Below the pieces are notes generated by a model. That model was not told the origin of the DNA. It saw only the letters and a list, made by a program, of their open reading frames with translations, and did no database searches. 47,643 nucleotides of DNA from an uncultured beta proteobacterium. GTDB taxonomy: Bacteria > Pseudomonadota > Gammaproteobacteria > Burkholderiales > Rhodocyclaceae. The stretch spans positions 1 to 47,643 of the forward strand of contig CAJBYR010000130.1 of assembly GCA_903959855.1 (NCBI GenBank). The letters are read 5' to 3'. Made by a program: the position numbers and the translations under genes. Each line of letters begins with the position of its first letter. Positions within the stretch are counted from its first letter, which is position 1. Below are positions 25,801 through 32,723 of the stretch, in pieces.

Positions 25801-27114
25801 GACGCCACCGACGGTAACGCTGTTCAGCTTGTTGCCTACAAGCGGGGCAGCATTCGTCCCGGGGGGATTCGGTCCGATGATCAGGTCCGCAGAGGCCTGG
25901 ACGCCGGCTGCAGCACCGCTGGCGCCGATCCATCCGCCAAGGTAATTCGGGATGTAGTGGTCCAGATCGCGCCGCCCCTGGCAACCGCCGAAGGTCTTGG
26001 AAACCGGGTTGTAATACGAACACCAGCGGTAGTACGAAGAGGTTACGTAATCAACGCCACCGACTTTGAACGCCGGCACCGCCGCCAGGGCCTGGGCGCG
26101 AGTAATGCAGTTCGTGAGATCCGTGCCCGAACAAAACTCGGACGCATCCATGGTGAAGTAGCTGGCCGGGCCGAAATATTTGTTTTTGTAGGTGTAGGTC
26201 GCGTTGGGATACAGATTGTTGTTGCTGGTATCGGTGTTCTCCTTGCATTGGAGGTGGGTGGCGATGTTGGCGGCAGTGACTGCCGGGCTCGGACTCAGGG
26301 TCGAGCACCAGATTTCGTGCTCGTAGTCAGTATTGAGGTTGGTGAACGTGGTCACCTGATTGGGCGCGGGAGTGAGGGTATCCTTGTAGGCGCCTGAGCC
26401 TGTCGAACTTACCGGGGCCAAGGTAATCGAAGCGGCGGCGTAGGAGCTGCCATCCGCCTTGATCGGCGGCAAATAGCGCACCGCGGGATCGTAGTACTGG
26501 TAGTTGATCCTGGAAGTCGAATAGGGCATCTGCGGACGCGCCGTGCAGGCCGGATTCGCGGAACTGTCCTTCGGCGGGCCACCTGTCGTTGTGGTACCCC
26601 AGCACATGCCCCAGCCCGAGGTCTTCAAGCCGCCGAGGAATGTGACATAGGTACCCGCCGCCGTATAGCCGGTTCCACCATTGTCGATCACCACCGAGGC
26701 GATGGTGCGATTGGCATTCATGGTCACGTGTGCCGCCGCGTTGATGCCGTCGCCCTGAATCAGCACCGTCGGCGTGGCATGCTGGTAAACATTGCCGCCG
26801 ACAGCACTGATCGCCGTGATGACCCCGCCGACGATGGTCTTGTTACCGATGTCGCCGGAGGACCCATTGGGGCCATACAGCGGATTTGTAGGGTCCGTGA
26901 TCGGATTGTCGTTGATATAGTCCGGCGTGTAATCCCAGGCCATGGACCCCGAATCGTCAAGCACGTACACCAGGTTCGGGCGCACCACCGTCGTCGTGGT
27001 CGCGGCCAATGGCGTTGGCGCCAGGGCCAGGCTGGCGGCCTGTACCAGTTGGGCATGGCCAAAACTGAAGATCAGGAACCAGGCAATGGACTTGCGCAGG
27101 GAATGGCTGTTCAT
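19897..27114 (-). CDS. pilY1: Giant PilY1-type pilus assembly/adhesin protein
   Basis: A 2405-residue exported protein, about twice the usual PilY1. A signal peptide (…FLIFSFGHAQLVQA) precedes a von Willebrand A beginning with the metal-site motif DDSGS (53-57). The rest of that domain (FANWYSYYRTRML, from residue 1319; then YMLLVTDGYWN) comes far later. The canonical YYDPAVRYLPP lies near residue 207. In between are seven related ~90-120-residue modules starting near residues 429, 528, 640, 727, 819, 943 and 1059, of the form I-x-S/T-I-x-V/C-x-G, several Cys-rich. The C-terminal beta-propeller (about 1865-2330: KPLVVVSSQDGMLHAFNAY) has a calcium-type loop DTNGDLWRFD (2103-2112). The start at 27114 follows from the signal peptide; 27144 is an upstream in-frame alternative. 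It is exported and would act at the pilus tip or in retraction control and adhesion. Confidence 0.95.
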   Translation of the reverse strand: MNSHSLRKSIAWFLIFSFGHAQLVQAASLALAPTPLAATTTTVVRPNLVYVLDDSGSMAWDYTPDYINDNPITDPTNPLYGPNGSSGDIGNKTIVGGVITAISAVGGNVYQHATPTVLIQGDGINAAAHVTMNANRTIASVVIDNGGTGYTAAGTYVTFLGGLKTSGWGMCWGTTTTGGPPKDSSANPACTARPQMPYSTSRINYQYYDPAVRYLPPIKADGSSYAAASITLAPVSSTGSGAYKDTLTPAPNQVTTFTNLNTDYEHEIWCSTLSPSPAVTAANIATHLQCKENTDTSNNNLYPNATYTYKNKYFGPASYFTMDASEFCSGTDLTNCITRAQALAAVPAFKVGGVDYVTSSYYRWCSYYNPVSKTFGGCQGRRDLDHYIPNYLGGWIGASGAAAGVQASADLIIGPNPPGTNAAPLVGNKLNSVTVGGVDIVGGQTFTSTGGDQNTIATNVCTAIQANTGTTGYACSVSNNRVTIQAAAVGTASNGLPVLALGPINLGAANAEGKISVSPGGATTGLSITSIKIQRADTSEVELLAAPVTADGNERSTAQRICNGIVGNAANASLYTARSGTDGALPAWGTCDAPDVAYVMIQRMIKDTTDNNATISVTGPAAATISTGAIQINSTAGATSISDVTLAGVSIMTAPALSIADGTQQAAIADSLAAKINGNGGCSASAPGLSDTVTITGCTGALAVVSNSAQATATMKVTSTTHAYGANLGTIQVSATTIAPAINSGTITNGTSVSNNATSIRTAINNGTGTHGFTAAAPTANGDGTYNIVVTAPVGTANNGLSFTFNDGPSDPGGVSSSPIWSFGINGASSDSKLIDYVRCSAAYAVSSDASTGTTSGCGTNNLTCTTALANGLNGAGINGYSYSCSYDTGSQNNQDCYVTGPSGASACTGDLVRTYESGITIDSYNKTSSGSPGCAAISAPTWTFYIDDADEKNKKIASIKCGGVNTIAVDTVSSGSNNNETPRRKALATGLEANGANGYTYDCDTTVDKPTCTVTGPVAAANCTNLSFDYDGAIDINDKSSVTQTCPAAPTTAASATWYFRINDATTLSKKINSITCGGVNTITTETVNTGAAAADPVSSRINNLTTSLMANDINSYTVSCTTATSTTPSSTCTVTGPVGVNACTAADFDCPAGSMRIAHDSTISMTGGAAAGDVGSVPTKRYCVAATSNGSSGTTAVDNFAPYLFTVSPFSGGAPSQNTTITPITSTTVGPISTLTTNMNGGVASSNAVPTNATGTSPNVLALDGGSAPVVGSNRWTGVGIFKRVDIVNDGRTFNRASTRTDCVGGSCSYTEEMQNFANWYSYYRTRMLLMKSATTLAFNQLDGNYRVGFDNICQATGTTVDNPVNQFTGANRTAWWTSLTKAAPACATPLRAETAKIGRYFAGKQTVSTAHPDPIEYSCQQNYMLLVTDGYWNEVESTAIKKVDGSDINNTDNNILTAARPYYDGEQASTTCTTPASGTTRSGALSCRTLADITYHYYSTDLRTSALGNANGALGTDVSANNVLTTADDKNLAQHMNFFAMGLGIEGKLAYRSDYQTATIGDYYSILKGIGGVNWPAVANLDPTGVDDLWHATVNGRGKYFSARNVPNVVAGLREALNKIGARVGSAAAAATSNLEPVPGDNFAYVASYQTQDWVGDLQSRSINVATGDVSPETNCAAIGVQKTISGASGATTITVSDTTDLVVGAAVTGTGIATGAVVTAISGLGVTLSQVNTGVVSGSGTFKYGCQWSAQAKLEATTWSARRIYVKPSSGTSGDPLRAFTYDNLSGAERAYFNPGPDACVGAANPSPTTNLSQYCPLGGIASVPEMTTSNLVDFLRGNREYEQDGELGHAQVWRNRARVLGDIVNTQPIFIKAPSAAYTDTGYSAFKTAQASRKPLVVVSSQDGMLHAFNAYAGNVSVNGSPVGPGEEMWAFAPTEAMANMKWLADANYSHRFLVDGLIAVGDVDFGSNDWRTILVGGLGSGGSSYYALDITDPTNPKYLWEFSHANLGKTYSNVAITKLHTGEWTVMFSSGYNNTANGGDGGGHLFAINPRTAALMSGFPISNLSGTGGSPSNLGKITPWADSPATNNTTQFVYAGDTNGDLWRFDMDPTGTGHTGSAVFKLAHLENAGVPQPITTKPELTRLQDDVRLIMVGTGKYLEVSDLLNTDIQAVYAIKDTMGAANKGGASQATWNPTTDMLPSDATKPMFLERKLISVDQNDDPITHTDSYGVISVHRKICAGSTPTVTSSGSAPNLTYTCTGADTTALDYSVHGGWFARFPAPVSPDSGERVNVDPRIVSGTLLFASNIPSASACTVGGNAWFTAVDAATGLAIEEFASTKVSGALVVGLTVIRLISGEYKAIATRSDYKQETLSVPVAAAAAVSNTFQSKRGLWREFEAY

Positions 27115-27145
27115 GATGGCACCTCGGTGCGGTTGCGGCTTCATG

Positions 27146-27904
27146 CTAAAAGATGAAGCCTTGGATGTAGCGGTTGTTCTGGCGCGGCCCGACTACCTTG
27201 ACCGTGATACGGTAGTAGACGGCCGCATTGGTGGCGGAACTGCTCGAAAGGATTGCCGCAGTCGCGTCCTGGGATGAACCGGTGTTGCTCGAATTCAGGG
27301 TGACCGCGGGAGCCAGGCAGCCGGCGGTCGGACAGGTGCCACAGCCGGCCACGCCACCGCCAGCAAGGCAGGCGGCCTCACTGGTGTTGGCCATGCGGTG
27401 GACCACGTAGTAGAGCGTGTAGCCGGCCGGGTTGCCGGAGACCCTGGCGGCGCAGGGAAAGCCATCACCGCCATTAATGGTTTCGCTGAATCGATACGTC
27501 GTCGGCGTGAAGGCGTCGGCCACGCCATCCTTCTTGCAGCCGGCATCGGCACCGTTCAAGGTGGCGTAGTAGCGCGCAGTGCTGGTCGCCGCCGTCGCAT
27601 CGACCGGGGCGATGTTGTTGTTGAGGGCCGTGGTCGAGCCGGCCATCTGCGTGTTCACCCATTGGAAGGCGCTGTCCACCGCCACGTCGGCGCTGCGCGT
27701 CGCCGCCTGGCGGAATGCGATGTTGGCCGAGGCGGAAATTCCGCCGCGCAGGCTGACTATCATGGCGATCGACGAAAGCGTCATGATGACCATGATGATC
27801 AGGGCGATGACCAGCATGAAGCCGCCCTGACCGGCTCGGCCATGGCCCTTGCGCGCCTGAAGAGCGGCACGCGTTGCGGTATTGACTGATTTCAGCGGCC
27901 CCAT
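27146..27904 (-). CDS. pilX: Minor pilin PilX
   Basis: A 252-residue type IV minor pilin with a long basic leader ending GQGG (prepilin cleavage after G28) and the hydrophobic N-terminal helix FMLVIALIIMVIMTLSSIAMI. Position +5 is not glutamate, which is characteristic of PilX/GspK-type initiators. The C-terminal domain is Cys-containing (AACLAGGGVAGCGTCPTAGC) and ends YYRITVKVVGPRQNNRYIQGFIF. Its start overlaps the pilW stop by 13 bases, and it is followed 31 bases later by pilY1. PilX with PilV, PilW, FimT and PilY1 would form the priming complex at the pilus tip. Confidence 0.93.
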   Translation of the reverse strand: MGPLKSVNTATRAALQARKGHGRAGQGGFMLVIALIIMVIMTLSSIAMIVSLRGGISASANIAFRQAATRSADVAVDSAFQWVNTQMAGSTTALNNNIAPVDATAATSTARYYATLNGADAGCKKDGVADAFTPTTYRFSETINGGDGFPCAARVSGNPAGYTLYYVVHRMANTSEAACLAGGGVAGCGTCPTAGCLAPAVTLNSSNTGSSQDATAAILSSSSATNAAVYYRITVKVVGPRQNNRYIQGFIF

Positions 27905-28938
27905 ATCACGTTCTTCAAGGGAATGATGGTGGAATAGGCGCGATAGCGCACCGTGGTGTTTGCCGCGGTGACGCTATAGGTCACCGCGGCGCCAATCTCG
28001 GTAACGCCCGAAAGAATCTGCGGCAGCACCGGAAACGAGCTGGGCTGGTCGATCGTCTCGGGGCCTGCGCTCACGCTGCGCGCGACCACACCCACACGGA
28101 CCGCCACCACGCAGTTCGGATGCACCGAGGGGCCAAGGCAATTGCTGCCGTCCAGCGTCGTCGCGCCACTGACCCAGCGCGAGACCGTTGCCGGGCTCCC
28201 GGTAATGGATCCGGCCAGGCCGTATTGCGCCTTCATGAACACGATGTTGTCCACCAGATTGCTGGTGACGAAGGCCGGGTAATCGGCAACCGTCAGGGCG
28301 CTGGGCCCGACCGCGTATTGACGATGCGTGAATTCTCCAGGCTGGCCGAAGTAGGCCAGATAGCCGGTGGCACTCGAGTTTGGCAGGGTGCTCGTGGTGT
28401 AGTTATAGCCGAGGACGGTGGCGGCCACGCTGTTGATGGGGGTCATGGTGCAGGTCTGAGTCGCGGCGACAATGTCATTAACACTGAAGCCGACGCTGGA
28501 GCGCACGTTGTACTGATTGCTGGTCATCGACGTGCCACTGCTGGTGTCGAGTTCCGTGCCGGGAATGCCGGACGCCGGATTGGCACCACGCACCGTGATC
28601 ACGTCCGAGGCACCGGTACCGCCATCCTGGACCTGAACCGGATAGGGAGCGAACGACGCGCTGGCGCCATTGACGATCGTTGCGCAGCCCTGTAGCGGGA
28701 GCAAGGCGTAGCCTGCCTGGCCAATATCGCGTTCCAGACGATACAGCGCCATCACGCCGTTGTCCTGGGCGCCAAGGGTCTGCGTGATGCTGGTGCGCTT
28801 CTTGGAAAAGTTCATCATCATCGTGGCGACGGCCGCCAGGCCCATCATGCTGATTACAAGGCCGATCATGAGTTCGATCAGGCTGAAGCCGCGGCCGCGG
28901 CGCATTGATCTCGGGCCGGTTGCCATGGGGTTTCTCAT
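27892..28938 (-). CDS. pilW: Minor pilin PilW
   Basis: A 348-residue minor pilin with leader ending RRGRG (cleavage after G17) followed by FSLIELMIGLVISMMGLAAVATMMM, with Glu at +5. The large C-terminal domain has the PilW pattern LYRLERDIGQAGYA and ends in VTYSVTAANTTVRYRAYSTIIPLKNVIW, typical of PilW. The start overlaps pilV by 4 bases (ATGA). Length is usual for the family. It belongs to the tip-priming set with pilV, pilX and pilY1. Confidence 0.95.
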   Translation of the reverse strand: MRNPMATGPRSMRRGRGFSLIELMIGLVISMMGLAAVATMMMNFSKKRTSITQTLGAQDNGVMALYRLERDIGQAGYALLPLQGCATIVNGASASFAPYPVQVQDGGTGASDVITVRGANPASGIPGTELDTSSGTSMTSNQYNVRSSVGFSVNDIVAATQTCTMTPINSVAATVLGYNYTTSTLPNSSATGYLAYFGQPGEFTHRQYAVGPSALTVADYPAFVTSNLVDNIVFMKAQYGLAGSITGSPATVSRWVSGATTLDGSNCLGPSVHPNCVVAVRVGVVARSVSAGPETIDQPSSFPVLPQILSGVTEIGAAVTYSVTAANTTVRYRAYSTIIPLKNVIWGR

Positions 28939-29381
28939 TGCGAGTTCCGCGTAATCATGCTGCTGGCCTGATAGCGGCGCGGATAGGTCGGGTCGCGACG
29001 ATCAGTCCAGGTGATAACCACCGTCACGGCCTGCGAGTTTCCGATGGCCACCGCCGTCCCGGATGTGGCGGCGGGGCAGAGATCGGCACCGCTGGTTGCC
29101 GTATGGTCGCAACTGGCCAGATAGACCAGGCCCGTGGCATCGGGCAACACGGATTGCAGGCGGGTATTCCAGGCCGTCACGTTTACGGTGCCACTGACCC
29201 ACATCTCGGACAGCAACTCGCCGACAAGGTAACTGGCATCGTTGCGCGACTTCGACTGCCCGACCTGATTGAGCGCCTGAGCCGAAAGCGACATCAGCGA
29301 GAGCAGCCCGACCGCGAACAGGATCAGGCTGATGATGGCCTCGATGATGAAGGAACCTTGCTGGGATTGGCGGAGCTTCAT
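28935..29381 (-). CDS. pilV: Minor pilin PilV
   Basis: A 148-residue minor pilin. The short leader MKLRQSQQG is followed by SFIIEAIISLILFAVGLLSLMSLSAQAL, so +1 is Ser instead of the usual Phe, while Glu at +5 is retained. The middle VGELLSEMWVS and the end VVITWTDRRDPTYPRRYQ fit PilV. It follows fimT by 12 bases and overlaps pilW. Confidence 0.92.
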   Translation of the reverse strand: MKLRQSQQGSFIIEAIISLILFAVGLLSLMSLSAQALNQVGQSKSRNDASYLVGELLSEMWVSGTVNVTAWNTRLQSVLPDATGLVYLASCDHTATSGADLCPAATSGTAVAIGNSQAVTVVITWTDRRDPTYPRRYQASSMITRNSQ

Positions 29382-29393
29382 GCGCTTACTCGC

Positions 29394-30092
29394 TCAGGTG
29401 CAGGGGCAGGCCATGGTGCATAGCCGCGTGTTGCCGCTGGAATTGACTTCAAGGCAATAACTTCGGCCGGTGACGCCGGTAGCCGGGGCAATCAATACGG
29501 AATAGGCCGGGGAGCCTGCCGGCAACGCGCCTTCGAGGTTGGCGAGCAGTTGCCCGAGCGCACCGAAGGTGACGACAAATCCGGCGGGCGTGCCCATGGT
29601 CGGTGTCGCGGTGACATTGATGTCGGGAACACGATCGGCCGGGCTCTTGTCGACAATAAACGGGTCGGTGACGCAACTCGCCGCGGTTGGCGGCGTCGCC
29701 GCTGTATTCACCGTATAGGCGGGCGTCGCCGGGCAGGGCTCTTCCTGGTCGGGCGGCGTATAGGCGGCAACATTGCAGCGGCCCGCCGGCACGCCGCGCG
29801 TGTTGGCCGGTGCGGTGAGGCCTACGTACTGGGTGACCACCCAGAGCCGCGAGGCGCCACTCGCGGTGCAGGTCGAGTCCAGCGTGCTAACCAACTGGAA
29901 ACGCATCGGTGCATTGCGGCTGATGGCCTCGGAGCGGGCTTTCACGAGGCCGATCTGAATGGATTCGGCGACACCGCGCGAGCGGCCATTGACCATGGTT
30001 TCCTGGAACGAGGGCACGGCAATGGCCAACGCAATGCCGGCGATGGCAAGCACCAACAGCATTTCAATCAGGCTGAAGCCGCGAGAGAGCAT
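29394..30092 (-). CDS. fimT: FimT/GspH-type pseudopilin
   Basis: A 232-residue pseudopilin with a very short leader (MLSRG) then FSLIEMLLVLAIAGIALAIAVPSFQETM. The following RGVAESIQIGLVKARSEAISRNAPMRFQL is the FimT/GspH signature. The C-terminal part is variable, with a Cys-rich end (LCTMACPCT). I take the ATG at 30092, which shares one base with the pilE stop (TGATG); a much longer frame to 30584 is pilE read out of frame. FimT is associated with DNA binding in some competent bacteria, which is family knowledge only. Confidence 0.92.
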   Translation of the reverse strand: MLSRGFSLIEMLLVLAIAGIALAIAVPSFQETMVNGRSRGVAESIQIGLVKARSEAISRNAPMRFQLVSTLDSTCTASGASRLWVVTQYVGLTAPANTRGVPAGRCNVAAYTPPDQEEPCPATPAYTVNTAATPPTAASCVTDPFIVDKSPADRVPDINVTATPTMGTPAGFVVTFGALGQLLANLEGALPAGSPAYSVLIAPATGVTGRSYCLEVNSSGNTRLCTMACPCT

Positions 30093-30541
30093 CAGCAGGT
30101 TCCTGCCTTGGCCTTGACCCAGCATGTCGCCGGCGAAGGCACTGTCCAGCCGGCGATCGGCGTCGAAGTCGCGGCGGTAGTCTTGGCGCCGGACTGATCC
30201 ACGGTAAATACGTAGCCGATGCCGGAGGTGGCTGTGGGGGTGGCGGTACAGGTGAAAAGCTGATTCGGGGTTGTTGTCGCGGAAGTGGTGCAGGTGCCTC
30301 CCCAGTATTGCCCGGCCACCCGCGGTGCCATGCCATTTACGTAAGCGCGATTGTCCTGGTAGTACTGCTCCTGGCGTAACTGCAACTCGGAGAGTACCGA
30401 CATGCCTTCGGCGAGACGGCCGCGGGCCACGTAGGAATCGTATTGCGGCATCGCAATCGCCGCCAGCGCGCCGATGATCAGCACCACCACCATGAGTTCG
30501 ACCAGGGAAAAACCGCGGCTTGTTGTCTTTCTGCTTTGCAT
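30092..30541 (-). CDS. pilE: PilE-type type IV pilin
   Basis: A 149-residue pilin with leader MQSRKTTSRG (cleavage after G10) and the N-terminal helix FSLVELMVVVLIIGALAAIAMPQYDSYVARGRLAEGM. The LSELQLRQEQYYQDNRAYV segment is typical of PilE, and C-terminal Cys residues in TCWVKAKAGTC would form the D-region disulfide. It is first in the operon, whereas many betaproteobacterial clusters have pilE last, after pilY1. It may be the minor PilE of the tip cluster rather than the major pilin. A GAGGTG ribosome site precedes the start; no sigma-54 -24/-12 promoter is evident upstream. Confidence 0.93.
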   Translation of the reverse strand: MQSRKTTSRGFSLVELMVVVLIIGALAAIAMPQYDSYVARGRLAEGMSVLSELQLRQEQYYQDNRAYVNGMAPRVAGQYWGGTCTTSATTTPNQLFTCTATPTATSGIGYVFTVDQSGAKTTAATSTPIAGWTVPSPATCWVKAKAGTC

Positions 30542-30762
30542 GATCTGACACCTCTATGTGCGTTTGCGGCGGGATTGCTACCAAATTCGGCGCCTGGAAA
30601 GCCCCCGGTTACGATCCAGAGTATAGGAAAGGCCACCGCCGGCAGCCATAGGGGATACCTGATACGGGCGGCGTGTTGCCCCGGCGGTGTGACATATTTC
30701 ACGCTGTCCGCCATCCGGGGGCAGTGCGATGCCGCACAAAGGCGGGGCAAGAGCGCCCTGTC

Positions 30763-30768
30763 TATAAT
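30763..30768 (+). promoter_or_regulatory. Candidate -10 element for the sensor kinase operon
   Basis: TATAAT occurs 38 bases before the kinase start in a GC-rich 259-base intergenic region (30542-30800) between pilE and the kinase. No good -35 hexamer is found at 15-19 bases upstream, so this is weak evidence. The rest of that region shows no gene. Confidence 0.3.
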
Positions 30769-30800
30769 CGGCCCACCACCTCACCGGGGAGTCGATCGCC

Positions 30801-32048
30801 TTGTCGCCAGCCCATGCCGCCGAGCAAATCACGGTTGCCTCGTCACGACAACTGACGCTGTCGGCCATGGTCCTGATCGCGGTGACACTGGCGCTGATGA
30901 CCGGCTTCGCCTTCTGGTCCTGGAGCCGGCGCCAGGGCCTGGCTGCGCGCCGGCGCCAGGCGGAAGCCGCGCTGCGCGCCTCCGAGGACCGCCTGCGGCA
31001 GGTGACGCGGCAGCTGCCCCTGGCGATCTTCGAGTACCTGCCGGCGCCGCTGCCACGTTTCCAGTCGATCAGCGAAGGCGTCGCCCGCCTGCTGCCGGGT
31101 GGCGCCGAGGAGATACTGGCGGACCCGGAGGTATTTTTTCGCGGCATCCATCCGGACGACCTCGGCGGCCTGGTCTGGCGCGACCCCGCTGCGCCGCCGC
31201 TGCTCGACTTCGAGTGGATCGGCCGCAGCCGGGCTCCCGCTACCGCCCCGCGCTGGCTGCAGATCCGCGCCACCACCGGCGTGACCGCAAGCGGCGAGCG
31301 GGCGATCCACGGCGCCATGCTCGATGTCACGGCACTGAAGCGGGCGCAGGAGGACCTCGAACGCTCGCGCGAGGAGTTGCGCCTCCTCGCCAGCCACCGT
31401 GAACAGCGGGTAGAGCAGGAACGCGCGCGCCTGGCGCGCGAATTCCACGATGAGCTGGGGCAGGTGCTGACCACCGCGCGCATGCACGCCCAACTGCTCG
31501 AACGCCAGTTGCCGGCCGATGCCACCGAGGCACGAGCCGCAGTGCAGGACATCGAGGCGATGATTGGCGAGGCCAGCCGCAGCGTCAAGGCCATCGCCTC
31601 GGACCTGCGCCCCGCCGCGCTCAATCTGGGGCTTTCCGCGGCGGTCGAATGGCTCGCCGCTCGCGTGCTGGCCCCCGCCGGTATCGGCTACTCGGTATCC
31701 ATCACCCCAAGCGCAGACCGGCTCGATGACAGCCACGCCATCGCCCTGTTCCGCATTGTCCAGGAATCGCTGAACAACGTCGTGCGCCACGCCGGAGCAC
31801 GCCACGTGCACATCACGCTCGGCAGCCTCGACCAGGAACTGAACCTGCTGGTCGAAGATGACGGCAAGGGCTTCGACCCGCTGGCCGTCGATCATGCGGC
31901 GCACTTCGGCCTGCTCGGCATCGCGGAGCGCGTCATGGCGCTGGGCGGCAGCGTGGAGATCGACAGCAGCCCCGGCGCCGGCGCCCGCTTGTCGGTGAGC
32001 CTGCCCCTGCCCCCGGTGCCGGCCGCCACCGACGGAGCCGGAGCATGA
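30801..32048 (+). CDS. NarL-family (HisKA_3) sensor histidine kinase with PAS region
   Basis: A 415-residue kinase. One membrane helix lies near the N-terminus (~22-40, MVLIAVTLALMTGFAFW), followed by a coiled segment and a PAS-like domain (~60-180). The dimerisation/phosphoacceptor region has H216 in REFHDELGQVLT, typical of the HisKA_3 family. The ATPase domain shows FRIVQESLNNVVRHAGA and DDGKGFDP and LLGIAERVMALGGSVEIDS. The start is a TTG at 30801 with GGGGAG nine bases upstream; ATG at 30867 is the alternative and would begin inside the helix. It overlaps the response-regulator start by 4 bases (ATGA), so the pair is cognate. The signal is unknown. Confidence 0.9.
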   Translation: MSPAHAAEQITVASSRQLTLSAMVLIAVTLALMTGFAFWSWSRRQGLAARRRQAEAALRASEDRLRQVTRQLPLAIFEYLPAPLPRFQSISEGVARLLPGGAEEILADPEVFFRGIHPDDLGGLVWRDPAAPPLLDFEWIGRSRAPATAPRWLQIRATTGVTASGERAIHGAMLDVTALKRAQEDLERSREELRLLASHREQRVEQERARLAREFHDELGQVLTTARMHAQLLERQLPADATEARAAVQDIEAMIGEASRSVKAIASDLRPAALNLGLSAAVEWLAARVLAPAGIGYSVSITPSADRLDDSHAIALFRIVQESLNNVVRHAGARHVHITLGSLDQELNLLVEDDGKGFDPLAVDHAAHFGLLGIAERVMALGGSVEIDSSPGAGARLSVSLPLPPVPAATDGAGA

Positions 32049-32677
32049 TCCGCATCATCACCGCCGACGACCACACCCTGTTCCGCGTCGGCTTGCGCCA
32101 GATGCTGCATTCCTTCGCCGGCCTCGAAGTGGTCAAGGAAGCCACCGATGCCGCCACCGCCCTCGCGGCGGCGAAGCGCGGCGGCGCCGACCTGATCGTC
32201 CTCGACCTGACCATGCCGGGCGCCACCGGAACCAGCCTGATCGAACAGATCCGCGCCGCCTGCCCCGCCCTGCCCATCCTGGTGCTGAGCATGCATGACG
32301 AGCCGGGCACGGTACGCCGTGCGCTGCAGGCCGGCGCCTCGGGTTACATCACCAAGGGATCAAGCCCGGACGTGCTGTTCCAGGCCGTCAGCCGCGTCGC
32401 CGCCGGGGAAGGCTACGTCGATCCAACGCTGGCCGAGGCACAGGCGCCGGCCGATAGCGCGGTGGGCCGCGACGATCCGCAGCAGGTGCTGAGCCCGCGC
32501 GAATGGCAGGTGCTGCGCCTGATCGCCCAGGGCCAGCCGCTGGCGCAGATTGCCGAGCAGCTGCACCTGAGCCCGAAGACCGTGACCACCCACAAGTCAC
32601 ACCTGATGGGCAAGCTCGGCATCGAAAACAATGCCGAGCTGATCCGCTATGCCATCGAGCAGAAGCTCGTCGGCTGA
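32045..32677 (+). CDS. NarL/LuxR-type response regulator
   Basis: A 210-residue DNA-binding response regulator. The receiver has the acidic pair D8-D9 and phosphoacceptor D54 (LIVLDLTMPG), and a conserved Lys in YITKGSSP. The C-terminal LuxR helix-turn-helix spans ~146-205 (LSPREWQVLRLIAQG then AEQLHLSPKTVTTHKSHLMGK). It is coupled to the kinase upstream. The lactate dehydrogenase-like gene starts 46 bases downstream and is a candidate target or cotranscribed gene, though not demonstrated. Confidence 0.94.
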   Translation: MIRIITADDHTLFRVGLRQMLHSFAGLEVVKEATDAATALAAAKRGGADLIVLDLTMPGATGTSLIEQIRAACPALPILVLSMHDEPGTVRRALQAGASGYITKGSSPDVLFQAVSRVAAGEGYVDPTLAEAQAPADSAVGRDDPQQVLSPREWQVLRLIAQGQPLAQIAEQLHLSPKTVTTHKSHLMGKLGIENNAELIRYAIEQKLVG

Positions 32678-32723
32678 CGCGGCAGCGTATCCGGCCGCCG
32701 GCAGCGCCACTGGAGGTACCTGC

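Noticed and set aside
30542-30660. Sigma-54 promoter upstream of pilE
   Set aside because: I looked for a TGGCAC-N5-TTGC type match on the minus strand and found none; only a TATACT with poor -35 is there.
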